Shown here: positions 22,688 through 34,109 of the stretch, in pieces | Layout: the number at the start of each line of letters is the position of its first letter | How positions within the stretch are numbered: position 1 is the stretch's first letter | NCBI GenBank assembly: GCA_030142905.1 | Contig: JASJOG010000505.1 | Location: forward strand, 1 to 64,000 | DNA from: Heliopora coerulea | Taxonomy: Eukaryota; Cnidaria; Anthozoa; Scleralcyonacea; Helioporidae | Reading direction: 5' to 3' | DNA length: 64,000 nt | Translations under genes and position numbers: made by a program | Notes under the pieces: model-generated | Seen by the model: only the letters and a program-made list of their open reading frames with translations | What the model was told of the DNA's origin: nothing | The model's database searches: none

Positions 22688-24170
22688 GTGATGATGATGA
22701 TGATGATGACTGACTTTATTTTGACACGATTGCCTCGTCAACTGAAAGTTGATTTCCACGAGAGGTGTGTATAGAATTAAAAAATACAAGTATAAAATTA
22801 GATAGAAACTATTTACAGGGCTGTTACAAAAAGTAGCAAAGAAGTCCAAAATCAGTTAGCCTAAATATTAAATATTCAATTAATTAATTACAAAGATATT
22901 AGATATATAATTTTATATGTCAATGCACGTCGCGATTTTCATCTGAAATGAAGTGAGAGATCTACTCTCTCTAATTTCTTTGGGAATGGAGTTCCAAATT
23001 ATTCCTCCATCATAGATAAAACTTTTCTTCATACTATTAGTGTGTGGCTTTGGCAGGCAAACAGTACTTGAAGTTTCCCGAAGGTCATACTTTGTTACTT
23101 CACTTCTAAATTTAAAGAGGTTCGCGAGCGAAGTGGGAGCCATGCCATTTAAGATCTTGTACATCATTATAGCCTTAGCTCTTTTCCTAATAGTTTTAAG
23201 TGGTTCCCAGCCTAACTCGCTCAATAGAATGGAATGATCAGCATCATTGCTAGTATTTGTGATTATTCTTGCTGCTCTGTTTTGAAGTTTCTGAAGTTGG
23301 TTTGAATGTGTTTCATTAAATACGTCCCATATTTCACAACAATATTGAAAGTATGGAGACACAAGGTAATTATAAATTGAAAGAAGTGTTTTTTTATCAG
23401 CAAAATCTTTCAATTGCCGAAGAGCTGAAATTCCTGCTGATATCTTTTTACAAATGACATCAGTGTTACTATTCCAAGAAAAATGTTGATCTAATAATAC
23501 CCCTAAACTTTTACTTTCTTGAACTTTCTTGATTTCTTTGTCATCAATTTTTAAATTAATTGTACCGTCAGAAATCCTGCTTATCATTGGTTTTGAGCCA
23601 ATAACAATGAATTCAGTCTTAGAAACATTTAAGCAAAGTTTATTGTTAATTAGTCACTCCTTGAGATTTTTTAAGTCTGAATTTACTGCAGCTTCAAGCT
23701 CATCTATTGACTGCAATGAAGCTGTTAATTTGGTGTCGTCAGCAAATAACCTTGGTTTTGTGCTTTCTAAGCAATGCGGTAAATCATTGATGTATAAGAG
23801 AAAGAACAGTGGCCCTAAAATAGATCCTTGCGAAATGCCACATCTAATTATTTTATTTGATGATACAATGCCCTTAAATTGGCACTTCTGATTTCGATTT
23901 GTGAGATACGATTTAAGTAGAAACAGTGATTGACCCTTGATCCCATGGAGCTCTAACATTTTAATTAGTATTTCATGGTCCACACTGTCAAATGCGTTTT
24001 TCAGATCTATGAACACTACCATGTTGAACATTTTCTTATCTATATTTATGTACCAGTCGTTAGTACAATCAATTAATGCTGTAGTCGTGGAATATTTCCG
24101 AAAACCAAATTGTTGATCACTTAAACGCTGGGTGGGAAATTTTTCAATTTGTAAAGCTGTGAAACCCCTA
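22688..24170 (-). mobile_element. 5'-truncated LINE (CR1/L2/Jockey-like) with a TCA-repeat tail
   Basis: On the minus strand similarity to reverse transcriptase starts near 24120 (LSDQQFGFRKY) and runs through the palm and thumb to about 22913. A short 3' region follows, ending in a (TCA)n run (plus strand 22688-22710). A 3' end made of a short tandem repeat rather than poly(A) is typical of the CR1/L2 group. The endonuclease and N-terminal parts are absent. No target duplication was resolved. Confidence 0.8.
22913..24120 (-). pseudogene. LINE reverse transcriptase, one in-frame stop
   Basis: The minus-strand frame shows the RT palm motifs in order: VVFIDLKNAFDSVDHEIL (with the first catalytic Asp), CGISQGSILGPLFFLLYIND, and the FADDTKL box (a variant of Y/F-x-DD). 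The thumb region follows (SKSLGVLLD, then a W..N.T, then LQNRAARII patch and the terminal IWNSIPKEIRESRS). A TGA at 23654-23656 interrupts the frame after LKNLKE, where related proteins normally have Trp (LKEWL). The frame resumes directly after it (LINNKLCLNVSKTEF). This is therefore one nonsense change, with no frameshift. The copy is dead but recent. Confidence 0.88.
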
Positions 24171-26595
24171 TTTCCTGCATTTTGAGAGTAGTTTTAACAA
24201 AAAATCTAAAGATCATAAACAGCAATTTTAACTTTCCAGCAAAACGTCGCAGCGGCATCCTCGTGAAGTATCGATTGAAAATGGTAATCCTCATCAGTGA
24301 GTTCCTCTGGCTAATTTCAGTCCAAGCAATTACAAATGTTTACTTCATTGCTGATTTTTTTTAGGTCCAACCTGATCAAATACAATTTGTCGTAGATATT
24401 GTTGGAGGCGGGCGTGCCTTCACGGTTGCCCGCATCCTATGTCTATGCAGCAAAAACAGCGATTTATTCTTTAACCCTTTAACTCCTGAATTTTTCCAAA
24501 GAAATAATAAATGATTCAATTGTTCCCCCTCCTGGGGGAGGTGGCAGAGGTCGTATTGAGGCACCAGGTCCTCTGTCAGGGAAGTGAAACTCCTCTACTT
24601 GGGAGATATTAATAATTTCTCGGGAAAAATCTTCCGAAAAGATCTTACTTTAGTTGTGTGCAGAACGATATTTCACAAAAATCTATAGCCAGAATACCCA
24701 AATACTTAAATTACGAGTGCTTTATTAATTTGCCAAAGTTGCTCTGTATCAGGAACCAGCAAGAAAGTCACGACAAAGTGTATTGCGATCATCGGGGTAA
24801 CTGACCGGGTGGCCTGACTGGAAGCCAGGCTCCCTAAGGCCACCCCAACTTGTAGAGTAATATAGTCATTAACCTCTATAAAGTTGGACATTTCCTCAAT
24901 TTCAAGTGTCCAAGATGACATATTTGGTTGTCTCAGAGACATTCCTTAAAATCTGTACTAGATGTTAGCCCCAAATTTACTGAACCAGGACCCTTGAAGC
25001 CTCCCCTTGACACTAGAAATGTCCAAGTTACTCCACTGATTTCGATCCTTTCAACTCTTTCGAGGCAGAAACTCCCCTTTGACGAGCAAAATCGTCTGGC
25101 GTTACCCTGAGTAAAATAACTGAAGTCCTACTCCGCCGGGAAAAAGTTAAAGCAGGAAATTTGATCAATCCACTCGTCTTCTATTCAAAGAACAGACAAC
25201 GTGGTCTGAATTTTCATTTCAACTCGCATGTATCGTTGTCTCCATGTACAACACCAAGCATTCATGTAAAACATTTCAGTTTGAAAATAACAGAAGTACT
25301 AGTATTGCTTTTCCTGATTGTTTGTTTTAACTCATTATCTTCTATGTATTCCACCGCTGCACTATAATGTTTGAGTCAACAAATTGAAATTTTACGCTAC
25401 TTGAACGAACGTTTTCACAAATCGTTGTCAGCATCTGAAGGAGACATGCGTAATTTGTTTAAAACAAAAAATGAAAAACAGTTTTTGCACTCGAAAATCA
25501 GTAGAAAACCTTCCAAGAATAAAGACAATTACCTCCACCACGGTAGCGAGGTTGGTTATTCACATTCGCACTTTGGGCCTCGATGAATGTTCAATTGATT
25601 TAACTGCGTTAATTTCGTCAACTTTCTTATACTTAATTTATTCATATCCGATAAATGTCTAGCAACTTCATGCAATTTGATCAATCAAGGCACATGAGCT
25701 AACTCATATTAGTGAAAAGAAAACGGAATATATTTTTAGTCAACCTGATACGCTGCTGTAAAATATCAAGCGGAAAGATTACGAATAAATTCATTATTTT
25801 TCTTATTTCCTTTTTTTACTCGGGCTTAACTTTGGGCAGCTTCTAGAGCACAAAATTAATATAAATATTCAGACAAACATACATAATTTAACTTAAATTA
25901 TAATACTTCACCAATCATCATAAACTGTTTTTCTGAGTGTTTGAGTTCGATGAATTTCCAAATATCTCCAACGATGTCACCAAACTTTCACATGTTCAAA
26001 AGTCGTCGTAACTTGCTCGCTTTGCTTATTGTTTCTACCAGTTGACCATTGTTTATCGTACTTTTTATACAATTATAACTTCAAAAAAGATACACTAGAG
26101 TTCCAGCACATTTTATTATCCAAAATTTTTCAACGTAAGATACTTAATTCTCCGTAAATTTCATTAAAATAAGCTAGGAGATTTTCCCGTCAAAACTCAC
26201 TGGTCCGGAATAAAAACCGTATTGGTTCGGGCAGTCTAATATGGTAAAATATCAGACCATTCAGCGACCAATCGTCATGCGTAATTTTGCACACGGACCG
26301 AAAAAAACCCAAAGCTGAGCCATATAATAAAATCATTATATTGAATAGATAAAATTGCACTCAAAGCAAAACAAACTTGTAGTATTTAATATTTGTGGAA
26401 AACAGGATGCGGAGTTACTTCGAATGTTAAATTACCCCAGTTCATACAACTGGACGGTGATTGTTCTAAATGTATAGTTTAACTTTCTTGTTCCAAGATT
26501 GGAGTAAATGTTGTCACATTTTACTAAAAATTAATATAATTTAAAGTAGTTTTTACATGAAACTCTATTTCTAAAAATAAATTAAGTATTTAAAT
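24171..26595. other. AT-rich non-coding stretch
   Basis: Only short unrecognised open frames, and no clear repeat boundaries. It lies downstream of the Roc-COR-Death gene and separates it from the LINE. Confidence 0.45.
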
Positions 26596-26599
26596 CCGT

Positions 26600-29500
26600 T
26601 TATTGATCACTGATAAAATGTCCAGACAAGACATCCTGGGCTAGGGAGGACATTTGGAGCTTTTCAAGTGCATCAGCTAACTTTTGTCTTGTCCCTCCTC
26701 TTTCCATATACCTGGTAAGCATTGTAGAAGCTTTTTGACTTTCATCCGCACCAACACGGGAGTAAACAATATCGTCAATCTCATGACTTTGAAACAGCTT
26801 CGTAAGATAGGCTAACTTCTTCCATGTCTTAGGAATTTTTTCTGCTACAGGAACAACTTCTTGTTGTCGAAGACGATCTGGTGGCCTTTGTTGGTCTTGA
26901 ATCTCTATCAAAATCAAGCAAGCGTTGAGATTGAGATTGAGATGGATTGGAGAGAACACATGGAGTAAAAGAAAAGTGCTTACTCGTCTCTTTGGAGCCA
27001 GTGTCTTCTTCAATAGGTGAACCTTTCCTGGACTCAGTACCTGTTGAATAAAGAAGTTTCTTAGAATGAAGTCTCCGTTACAAGATTGACACAGAAATTC
27101 CCTACAAACATTTTCAACTGGAAGTAAATAGAGCATACACAAAAAGTATTGATTGTTGAATTCAGCCACCAATCTTTACACTGCATTTATGGCTTGATCA
27201 TCACCATAATTTTGATGCTTGCATATGACAGTATTGTTGCTGATGCTGTCAAAAGCTTTTTAAGATTTATAAAGACTACTTCATTGACAAGGCCAATATC
27301 GATGTTGGCCAACCATGTTATTATTTAAATGTAGTATTATGTAGTATTATGTGGTGACCGGAATCCTTACTCGCTATGACTCAGCAAGAGAATGATATGG
27401 AAAACGATGAAATTACAGCTTAAACTTTGGTCGCTGTATGTACATCAACGGACAATGATCACACTTCCACAACTCACACGAATGAAATCAAACAAGTTTT
27501 GTTGGAAAGGTGTACCCAGGAGACTCGAAACAAATTTGACATAGATTTTTCAGGATGCACTTCCACAAATTCCTATTTAACTCATTTAATCTCTTTACTT
27601 CACCACAAAGTTTCTTAACTCTGCAAAAAAGAACATTTTCTTACCTGCGTCATTTACCCAAAATGTTTTATGAAGCTTCGAAGAATTCTTGCCACGACGG
27701 TTTCTTGGACAGACAACAAATTCTTTCTTTAAGCATTCAAGACTTAGAATGCATACGCAGTCGTCGTCGGTGCAAGCTTCTTTTTCGTGCCTCAGACATG
27801 GTGTCTTTTCCTCCAGGCAAAGATCACATTTCAAACCAAACTCGTATCTCACACCTTGATAGCTTGGGCAGGACTGAACTTTCGTCATTGCGGAATAAAG
27901 GGCGGACAACACACTCCTTGCAATGTCCTTACTTTCAATCGTCTGCTCATCAACTAAAAAATAAATGAAGAAAACAAACAAACAAGTAAATAAAAAAATT
28001 AAAATAAATTTTTAAGTTTTTTGAAACAGCTTTAAATTACACTATGTGGCACAACTTTAAATTGTTTCCACATGAAGTTATAAACCTCAGACATTCACAC
28101 CTGATATTGCAACCTGGATTCTAGTTACATGGCGGATCAAGATCACGGAATATTTAATGCTGTTTTCACACTTGAAAACGCGACAGCAATTGCAGTGAAA
28201 TTCAGGCATTTCTGCATCGTCGTGTTCGACATCACCACGGGCCCATTTCAATACGTCCACAAGGAATCGCGTGTAGAGTCCAAGTGGAATGGTATCACCT
28301 TTAAAATTAACGTACAGTGACGGCTGCAAACTCGACGACAACACTTTCTTAATATCGCTCTCCTCCCATCTTTTAGTCACCATGGATGGAACCAGATAGA
28401 TGTTTTTTCCCCAGTGACAGATTAAGCCCACTCGAACCATGATATCTTTCAAGGCTTTCTCTTGGCTATGGTTCTCTAACGGATTGGGAAGGTTTCCGAA
28501 GTCGAGCACTCCTTTTGTTGTCAGCTTTTTCCAAGCACGTGAATTAGCCATACCCCAGGAAAGCTTCGGGGCAACGGTTAATACTTGGGTGAACAGCTTT
28601 ACTAGCCATGCTGCATCAAGTAGAACCAGGTCGCTCATGTGTGGATTTCCATCAAAATGGACGACTATGTTCTCTTCGTGAAGGAACTTCATTGCTTCGT
28701 TGAACGTTTCGTTCACTTGACATTGTTCTCCTAGTTTTCGTGCATCATCGAGTGAGATATAAGGGTAGTCTTTCAGCTTTTCCGACCTCTTCAGGGTATC
28801 GAGAGCACGTTCTAACAATAGCCAACTTATAGGGGTTTCTTCTTGAGCTTTCAAAACATCTTGCGCTGTTTCAAAGATTTTTGCTCGTAGAGCTTCGAGC
28901 TCACTGGTCTCATCAGCATTCCTTGGCTCTTTGTTCTTGATGACATACTTGGCGACAATAAGCGAACCGCAACCAATGCGCTCAAACCTCTGCTCAAGAG
29001 CTTCAGTAACTTTCTTCAGCTTCTGCTTAAGTTTCTCACGACGTCTCAGCTTATCAGGTTTGGTAAAAACAAGAATAGTTTTTGGAAGATTAAGACTTTG
29101 TGCGGAATTATTTTTGGCCCCTTTACTGCAAGAGTTAAGGTTACGAAGAGCTGCCATCCACTTTGTAACATCATCGAAATTTGTTTCATGCATAGGGTTT
29201 CCTTGGTCTCTCTCCCTCTTTGTTGATCCCTTTTCTATGAACTTTGGCTGTGCCTCGTCGTCAAGGGACATTGACAGATCAACAACAAGTATAAATAGCG
29301 TTCTCAACCTCAGCATTATCGAATGCACGCCGTAGAAGACAGACTGGCCACCAACGTCTCCAAACATGAATCTAATTGTGTCCATGGTATCATCACGGTA
29401 ATTTTCGACTTTCCTCATTTCTTCGTCGATCTTGCGTTTTAGGTCGTCTGATACGTGATAGTCAAGTTGATCTTTCATACTTTCCGGTGTGTCACTTTTT

Positions 29501-30077
29501 CCTTCGTCATCCTTTTCACGTCTACGTACGTCGCTACGGCAGTCATCTCCATCTGTAGCTCCGTCTCTAGCTCCAGGTCCAGCTCTAGTTCCAGCTCCAT
29601 CTTCATCTCCAGCTCTAGCTCGATCTTTATTTCCCTGTCCCACTTCATCATCAGCTCCTTCTTCACTTCCATTTTTAGTTTCACTTGGATTTCCAGATTC
29701 ACCTTCAAGTTCAACGCCATCATCTTCATCCCCAGCAGCGCTTTCACTTCTTCCTTCTTCAGGCTCGTCTTTACTTTCAGCTATTGTTCTGGCGATTTCC
29801 TTTCCGAGGACATTGTCAGTATATATTTCGGATGCCATGAACTGGTCATCTTTTGCACGCTTCCACGGATTGGACTTGTCATTCTCTTGTACCTCAACGA
29901 CATCGAATTCAATGCCGATTGTGCTCGGTTCTTTCTTTTGTGACCCTTCACCGAGAAGACTTTTTTTCAGAGACGTTTTTCCCACACGACCTTGGCCAAT
30001 AAAAAGTAATGACATACGATTGTTTTTCTTTTTACCATGCTTTAGCGTCTCCGATACTGCTTGCTTCACTTTCAGTT
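26600..30077 (-). CDS. Roc-COR-Death domain protein, body exons (ROCO family)
   Basis: Four minus-strand exons: 28101-30077, 27645-27953, 26984-27040 and 26600-26904. All junctions have GT-AG ends and matching phase. Exon one carries the Roc GTPase: P-loop GQGRVGKTS, switch region STIGIEF, G3 DVGGQ and G4 TKPD. A COR-like segment follows (MSDLVLLDAAWLVKLF, then a GLICHWG patch, then YLVPSMV). Exon two is Cys-rich (CDLCLEEKTPC, DDDCVCILSLEC). The last exon is a Death domain (TWKKLAYLTKLFQSHEIDDI, later MLTRYMERGG). The first exon here starts in phase 1 with no ATG before the P-loop, so a 5' exon must supply the start. Two ankyrin exons upstream fit (41248-41623, 33542-34109). Such proteins are thought to be signalling scaffolds in innate immunity or cell death; that role is inferred. 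AATAAA overlaps the stop codon. Confidence 0.88.
28102..28104 (-). other. Phase-1 splice donor of the Roc-COR exon
   Basis: The minus-strand sequence ATATCAG|GTGTGA ends the long exon. The partner acceptor TTTTTTAG|TTGATG starts exon 27645-27953. Joining gives IQVAIS followed by VDEQTIES in frame. Read-through would add only GVNV and a stop. Confidence 0.7.
29330..29830 (-). other. Acidic low-complexity insertion inside the Roc domain
   Basis: Between the switch region (STIGIEF) and G3 (DVGGQ) lie about 185 residues, where Roc domains normally have about 25. The insert is rich in Glu, Asp, Gly and Arg (for example GDEDGAGTRAGPGARDGATD). The DNA has a hexamer-like periodicity (AGCTCC/AGCTCT variants on the plus strand), consistent with growth by replication slippage. 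The reading frame is kept throughout. Confidence 0.8.
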
Positions 30078-31020
30078 CTACAATGCCAAGAAGACAAAAA
30101 AAAAAATCAAAAAAGCAAACTTGGATCAAACGTCTAAAGGTAACTTTAAAGTTTAAAAAAATATCTGAAAATTAAGGTGGTCAACAACACTTTCCAGCAA
30201 GGTTCATTTACTTCAAAACAAATTTTTAAGAAAAACTTATTAAAAATGATTTCACCATGTTAATTGGGGAGTAAGTTTAAGAAATTTGAAATCGAAGGGC
30301 AATCGTCATTTTCCCACTTTTTATCAGAACTGCATCTGTAAAGTCGTCGGGTTGGTCGGGCTACGATTTATACATGCAGAGATTAGTACCCCCGTGCAAC
30401 GCTTCGAGTGATGAACCTGGGGATAATCCACATGACGGCATGTTCTGAACGATGTCGTTTTGTCATATGTTATGTTTTCGTGGTTGGACTTAGTGATGAA
30501 CGTGATAGGTTTCGGAATTCCTATAGCTGAATTTAATTCTAGACATTTCATCAGGAGTGTTCAACAAATGAACATCTAATCATGAGGTAATTCTTTGAGT
30601 TTCTATCCAAAGTTTCGGTAATGCCCAATATATTATATACATATCAGACCGACAGTTGTTTTCATAAAAAACTTTGCACTGGTCAAAGTGAAGTATTTAG
30701 TGTCTGGTAAGAGTTCTATCTCGTAATATCCTCCAATCGTATCTTAGACGAGCTGTCCTGATCGTGAGCTATTCCCTTCTAGATATGTCATTGGTGGACA
30801 AATCAAATGAATTTCTTCTCGAGAAAAATCATGTAAACAGTGTGTGCAAGAAATTTGCCAACTCACATCACGAACGATTTTTCTTTATCCTTGATGTAAC
30901 TGAAAAGTTAGGTAACCCTAACCCCAGTGGACAAACGAGGAAAATTGCCACCCGTGGCGGGAGTGGAAAATACCACGTCCCCATAACAAACAAAAGGAAG
31001 AAAAGAAGACTCCAAAAGCA

Positions 31021-32339
31021 GCCATGTACAGGGGCAGACTGAGAGGTCGGGTAATCGGACGTGGACCGGGGGTCCGGATACTCTGGTGGCCCAAAAACAC
31101 CCGGAGAGAAAAAATTAATTTTTTTCAGCAAAGGAGTCTCTCGAATGATAGAAAAGTCACTGAAAATCACAGGCAGTCGCCGATTTACTGGTATAGAAAT
31201 CGTAAAACCATAAAAATTGCCAGATTGGAGTTCTGCAAGCATTGAGAATGATAAACGATTCAACCGACAGACTCTGCCCGATCACCTGAAATTTTGCCGA
31301 CGTCCACCAATCATGCAGCTACATTTATCAATAAAGTTAATGGTGAGTTAGCGAGAGAAAACATCAATCTTCCACCAAGCTTTCCAGAAATTCGTTCAAA
31401 TCGACGATCCACGTCGCCCACCGCAGTAGATAGTTCAACGAGACACTTTGAGATTTCCTGTCATAATGTCATTGTAGACACAGTGGTACAAAGCATCAAC
31501 AGACGATTCAGTTGTCACAAAGATCTGCACAAAGAAAGTAGCTTAGCACAGCTAGCGTAACAAAGTTTAGCGCAATACCTGAAGTCTTTCACGAAGTTGA
31601 CACGATACCGTTACGAGAGAATCTCGTATCCTTTGCATTAAATTACGCTGCACTCAAACAAGGCCTACTGCCACTGGATTCTGACGACGATTCAGATGAA
31701 GCCAAAAATGAAAACTTAGATGGTGAAATGAATGAGCATCCGCCTTCAAAGTCAAACGAATTGGTAAAGAAGGTTGTTTGACAAAACTATCTTTCGTGTA
31801 CCTTCAGATTGCTGTTCCAGTACAGGATATTCTCAACAGCATACGAAAACTTGAACTTACACTGTAGTTTACCAGTATTTGATAACACTAAGCATTAAAC
31901 AATGCTCGCGCGAACGATCCTTTTCAAAACTCAAAATTCTGAAAACGAGACTAAGATCGTCTTTAACGCAGGACAATCTTGAGCCACTTATGTTGATTGC
32001 TGTGGAAAAGAATATTGCACTGCAGCTTAAGAACAACAAAGAAAGCATCATCGACAAGTTTGCTCTAACGCCGAAGGAACTTAGCTCTTTACTTTTACTG
32101 CAGACCACTAAAGACTACAATAAGTCACAAAGAGCGGAAAAAAGTTGTTTAAATAAATACGTTTGATTATTGGTTAATTTAGTGTCTCATGCGCTGGTGC
32201 TTATTTTAACATCTAAAAGAAGTGGGTATAGTCGAGCTATACACGACAATTAGGCCCTTAGTATTAATTTTTTCTTTGGGGCCCAAGTTTTCCTCCTGCC
32301 CGAAGGCCAAAATGTTGTCAGTCCGCCCCTAGGCATGCA
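31021..32339 (+). mobile_element. hAT remnant, copy A (1303 bp) with 8-bp TSD
   Basis: Element 31029-32331. It begins CAGGGGCAGACTGA and ends with the complement TCAGTCCGCCCCTA. Flanks are GCCATGTA and GGCATGCA, decayed 8-bp target duplications that are clearer in copy B. The interior encodes only the C-terminal part of a transposase, so the element is internally deleted. Confidence 0.8.
31294..32166 (+). pseudogene. hAT transposase (ZMYM1-like) C-terminal fragment, copy A
   Basis: Several frames carry conserved pieces in order: FEISCHNVIVDTVVQSINRRF, then a DDDSDEA acidic stretch, then ITLSIKQCSRERSFSKLKIL followed by KTRLRSSL and LMLIAVEKN. The RERSFSKLK-IKTRLRS signature is the hAT dimerisation region as found in ZMYM1-like domesticated and transposon proteins. 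Frameshifts and stops separate the pieces. Copy B at 38360-39180 has the same breaks in nearly the same places, so decay began before the duplication. Confidence 0.8.
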
Positions 32340-32662
32340 CAAAGAATAGTTCTATCGCAAATCCATTATTCTTTCTCTACCATGTATATTAATTCAAATT
32401 ACTAATCAGTACTCGTGGGTAAACGTTTGCAAACTTTGCTCTTCAACGGCTATCAGTCTTCAAATAAATAGTCATCTGTTGGTTTTACGTTTGTCTATCA
32501 ACAACACGAGAATGACTTAATATCTAGGTCAACGTTTTCAGGACATTGATGGCCAGAAATGCCGCCCCTCGAAAAAGAGTCGTTTGGGACTTCTGCACCG
32601 ATTCCCCTCAATCTTCGTTACACCACTGCCTAATCCTAAACTTAAATTTAAACTTAATTTGA

Positions 32663-32765
32663 TTGGAATTAGGGTTAGGATTAGGATTGGGATTAGTGTT
32701 AAGTTTAGCATTGGATTTAGGGTTAGGGTTAGAGTTAGAGTAAGAGTTAGCGTTAGGGTCAAGGT
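32663..32765. repeat. Degenerate TTAGGG-like repeat, copy A
   Basis: GGATTAGGATTGGGATTAG and GGGTTAGGGTTAGAGTTAG variants run for about 100 bp. The equivalent in copy B is at 39705-39805, and a shorter related stretch lies at 37916-37955. It is embedded in transposon-like sequence, not at a chromosome end. Confidence 0.75.
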
Positions 32766-33541
32766 TAATCCTAAACTTAATTTGATGATTATCATTATTT
32801 TAGGAAAATGTGCAGTTCGAGCGAAAATAAACATCTCTAGAATAAACTTTAAATTGACGTTAACCATCAAAATTATAAGCACGTAAAATTGATGATTATT
32901 GCAAAATAAGGGTGAGAACAATCTGTACGAGTCGAACAAAATTTCAGTACAAGTCCAGCAAAATTTCTGTGCGTTTTCGTTTTTCCCATGAATTTCGAAT
33001 CGAGAGACTGCCTAAAATATTTGGCGTCTTGTGTGGGGCAACATTGCGTTTTAGGCCTTACAGTCAGAGAGAGTACCCACGACTGTGCATGCTGGCAACG
33101 AACCACTTTCAGTGCTAGTATTTTGTGAAAAGTAGGGATGCAGAGAGGGTGGGCGGCTTGGGGGATAGATTGCTCCAGGGCCTCGTACTCTGAGGGGCCT
33201 CAGATTGTAAGGGCCTTATTCTAAAGAATTCCTCAAAATGCCTTAAAAGTCTTAATGCGGAATGAAACTGTTGTTGTCGCATAGGCCATAACGTGAAGGT
33301 TTTGGGGTTCGAGTCTCTGGATGACCACTTTGCCTCCTGTTGCCAGTATGATGGCCTGGTGAAAGGCACAGACTGCTTATGCTGCATCAGCACTTTAACT
33401 TATTTATTACATATTACTGAGAATAGTAACCCCATATTAGAATGCAAAATACTTGATAAACAATTAAAGGTCGAAATTGAAAAATATAAAATATAAAAAA
33501 TCTTTGATGCATCAGAATAAATTACAATTAACATTAAATAC

Positions 33542-34109
33542 CTGCACCATGCTGCGTAAGATATTCAGCCACCCTGGTATGTCCAAATAATGATGCAAGT
33601 TTAAGTGGAGTACGACCATAGTTATCTGTTGATGTGAAGTCACTGCCTTTGTTGATGAGTAATTATACTGTATCTAGATGACCACTCTCGCAGGCATAGT
33701 GAATAGGCAAGTAACCATTCTCGTTTCTTGAGTTAACTTCAGCACCACGTTGGATTAGATAATCAACCAATGGCGTATGTCCATTCAATGATGCAACATG
33801 AAATGGAGTACGACCAAACTCATTTGTTGATGTGAAGTCACTGCCTTTGGTGATGAGTAATTTTACAAAATCTAGATGACCCCACCTGCAGGCATAGTGA
33901 ATAGGCAAGCAACTATGCATGTCTATACAGTTAACTTTAGCACCACGTCGGACTAGATAATCAGCTACTGAGAAATATCCCTTGTAGCAAGCATAATGTA
34001 AAGCAGTTCCGTTCAACCATCCTTCCTGCACTTCAAAGTCTGTGCCATCCTCCACTGCAGCTTTAACGGCATCGAAAAGTTCTTTCTCTGGTAAATCCCA
34101 AGTAGACAT
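33542..34109 (-). pseudogene. Proximal ankyrin-repeat first exon with an in-frame stop
   Basis: Minus-strand exon of 568 nt with ATG at 34107-34109 and a GTATTT donor after 33542, ending in phase 1 to match the Roc exon at 30077. It encodes about five ankyrin repeats, with repeated patterns such as LPIHYACRWGHLDFVKLLI, GRTPFHVASLNGHTPLVDYL and LIQRGAEVN. TAA at 33663-33665 (codon 149) replaces the residue normally read as Lys in V-K-L-L-I. After it the frame stays open to the donor (LLINKGSDFTSTDNYGRTPL, then HTRVAEYLTQHGA). Apart from this codon the exon could splice into the Roc-COR-Death body. Compared with the distal exon it carries an extra two-repeat unit of 66 residues. Confidence 0.8.

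Noticed and set aside
29455..29943. Serine-rich plus-strand open frames opposite the Roc exon
   Set aside because: They are antisense shadows of the acidic repeat in the Roc-COR-Death gene, whose minus-strand frame has clear domains.
32663..32765. A chromosome end
   Set aside because: TTAGGG-like units are degenerate, short and embedded in duplicated transposon-rich sequence on both sides.
32538..32939. Leu/Thr-repeat open frames at 32.5-32.9 and 39.6-39.9 kb
   Set aside because: They are translations of degenerate TTAGGG-type repeats, not proteins.
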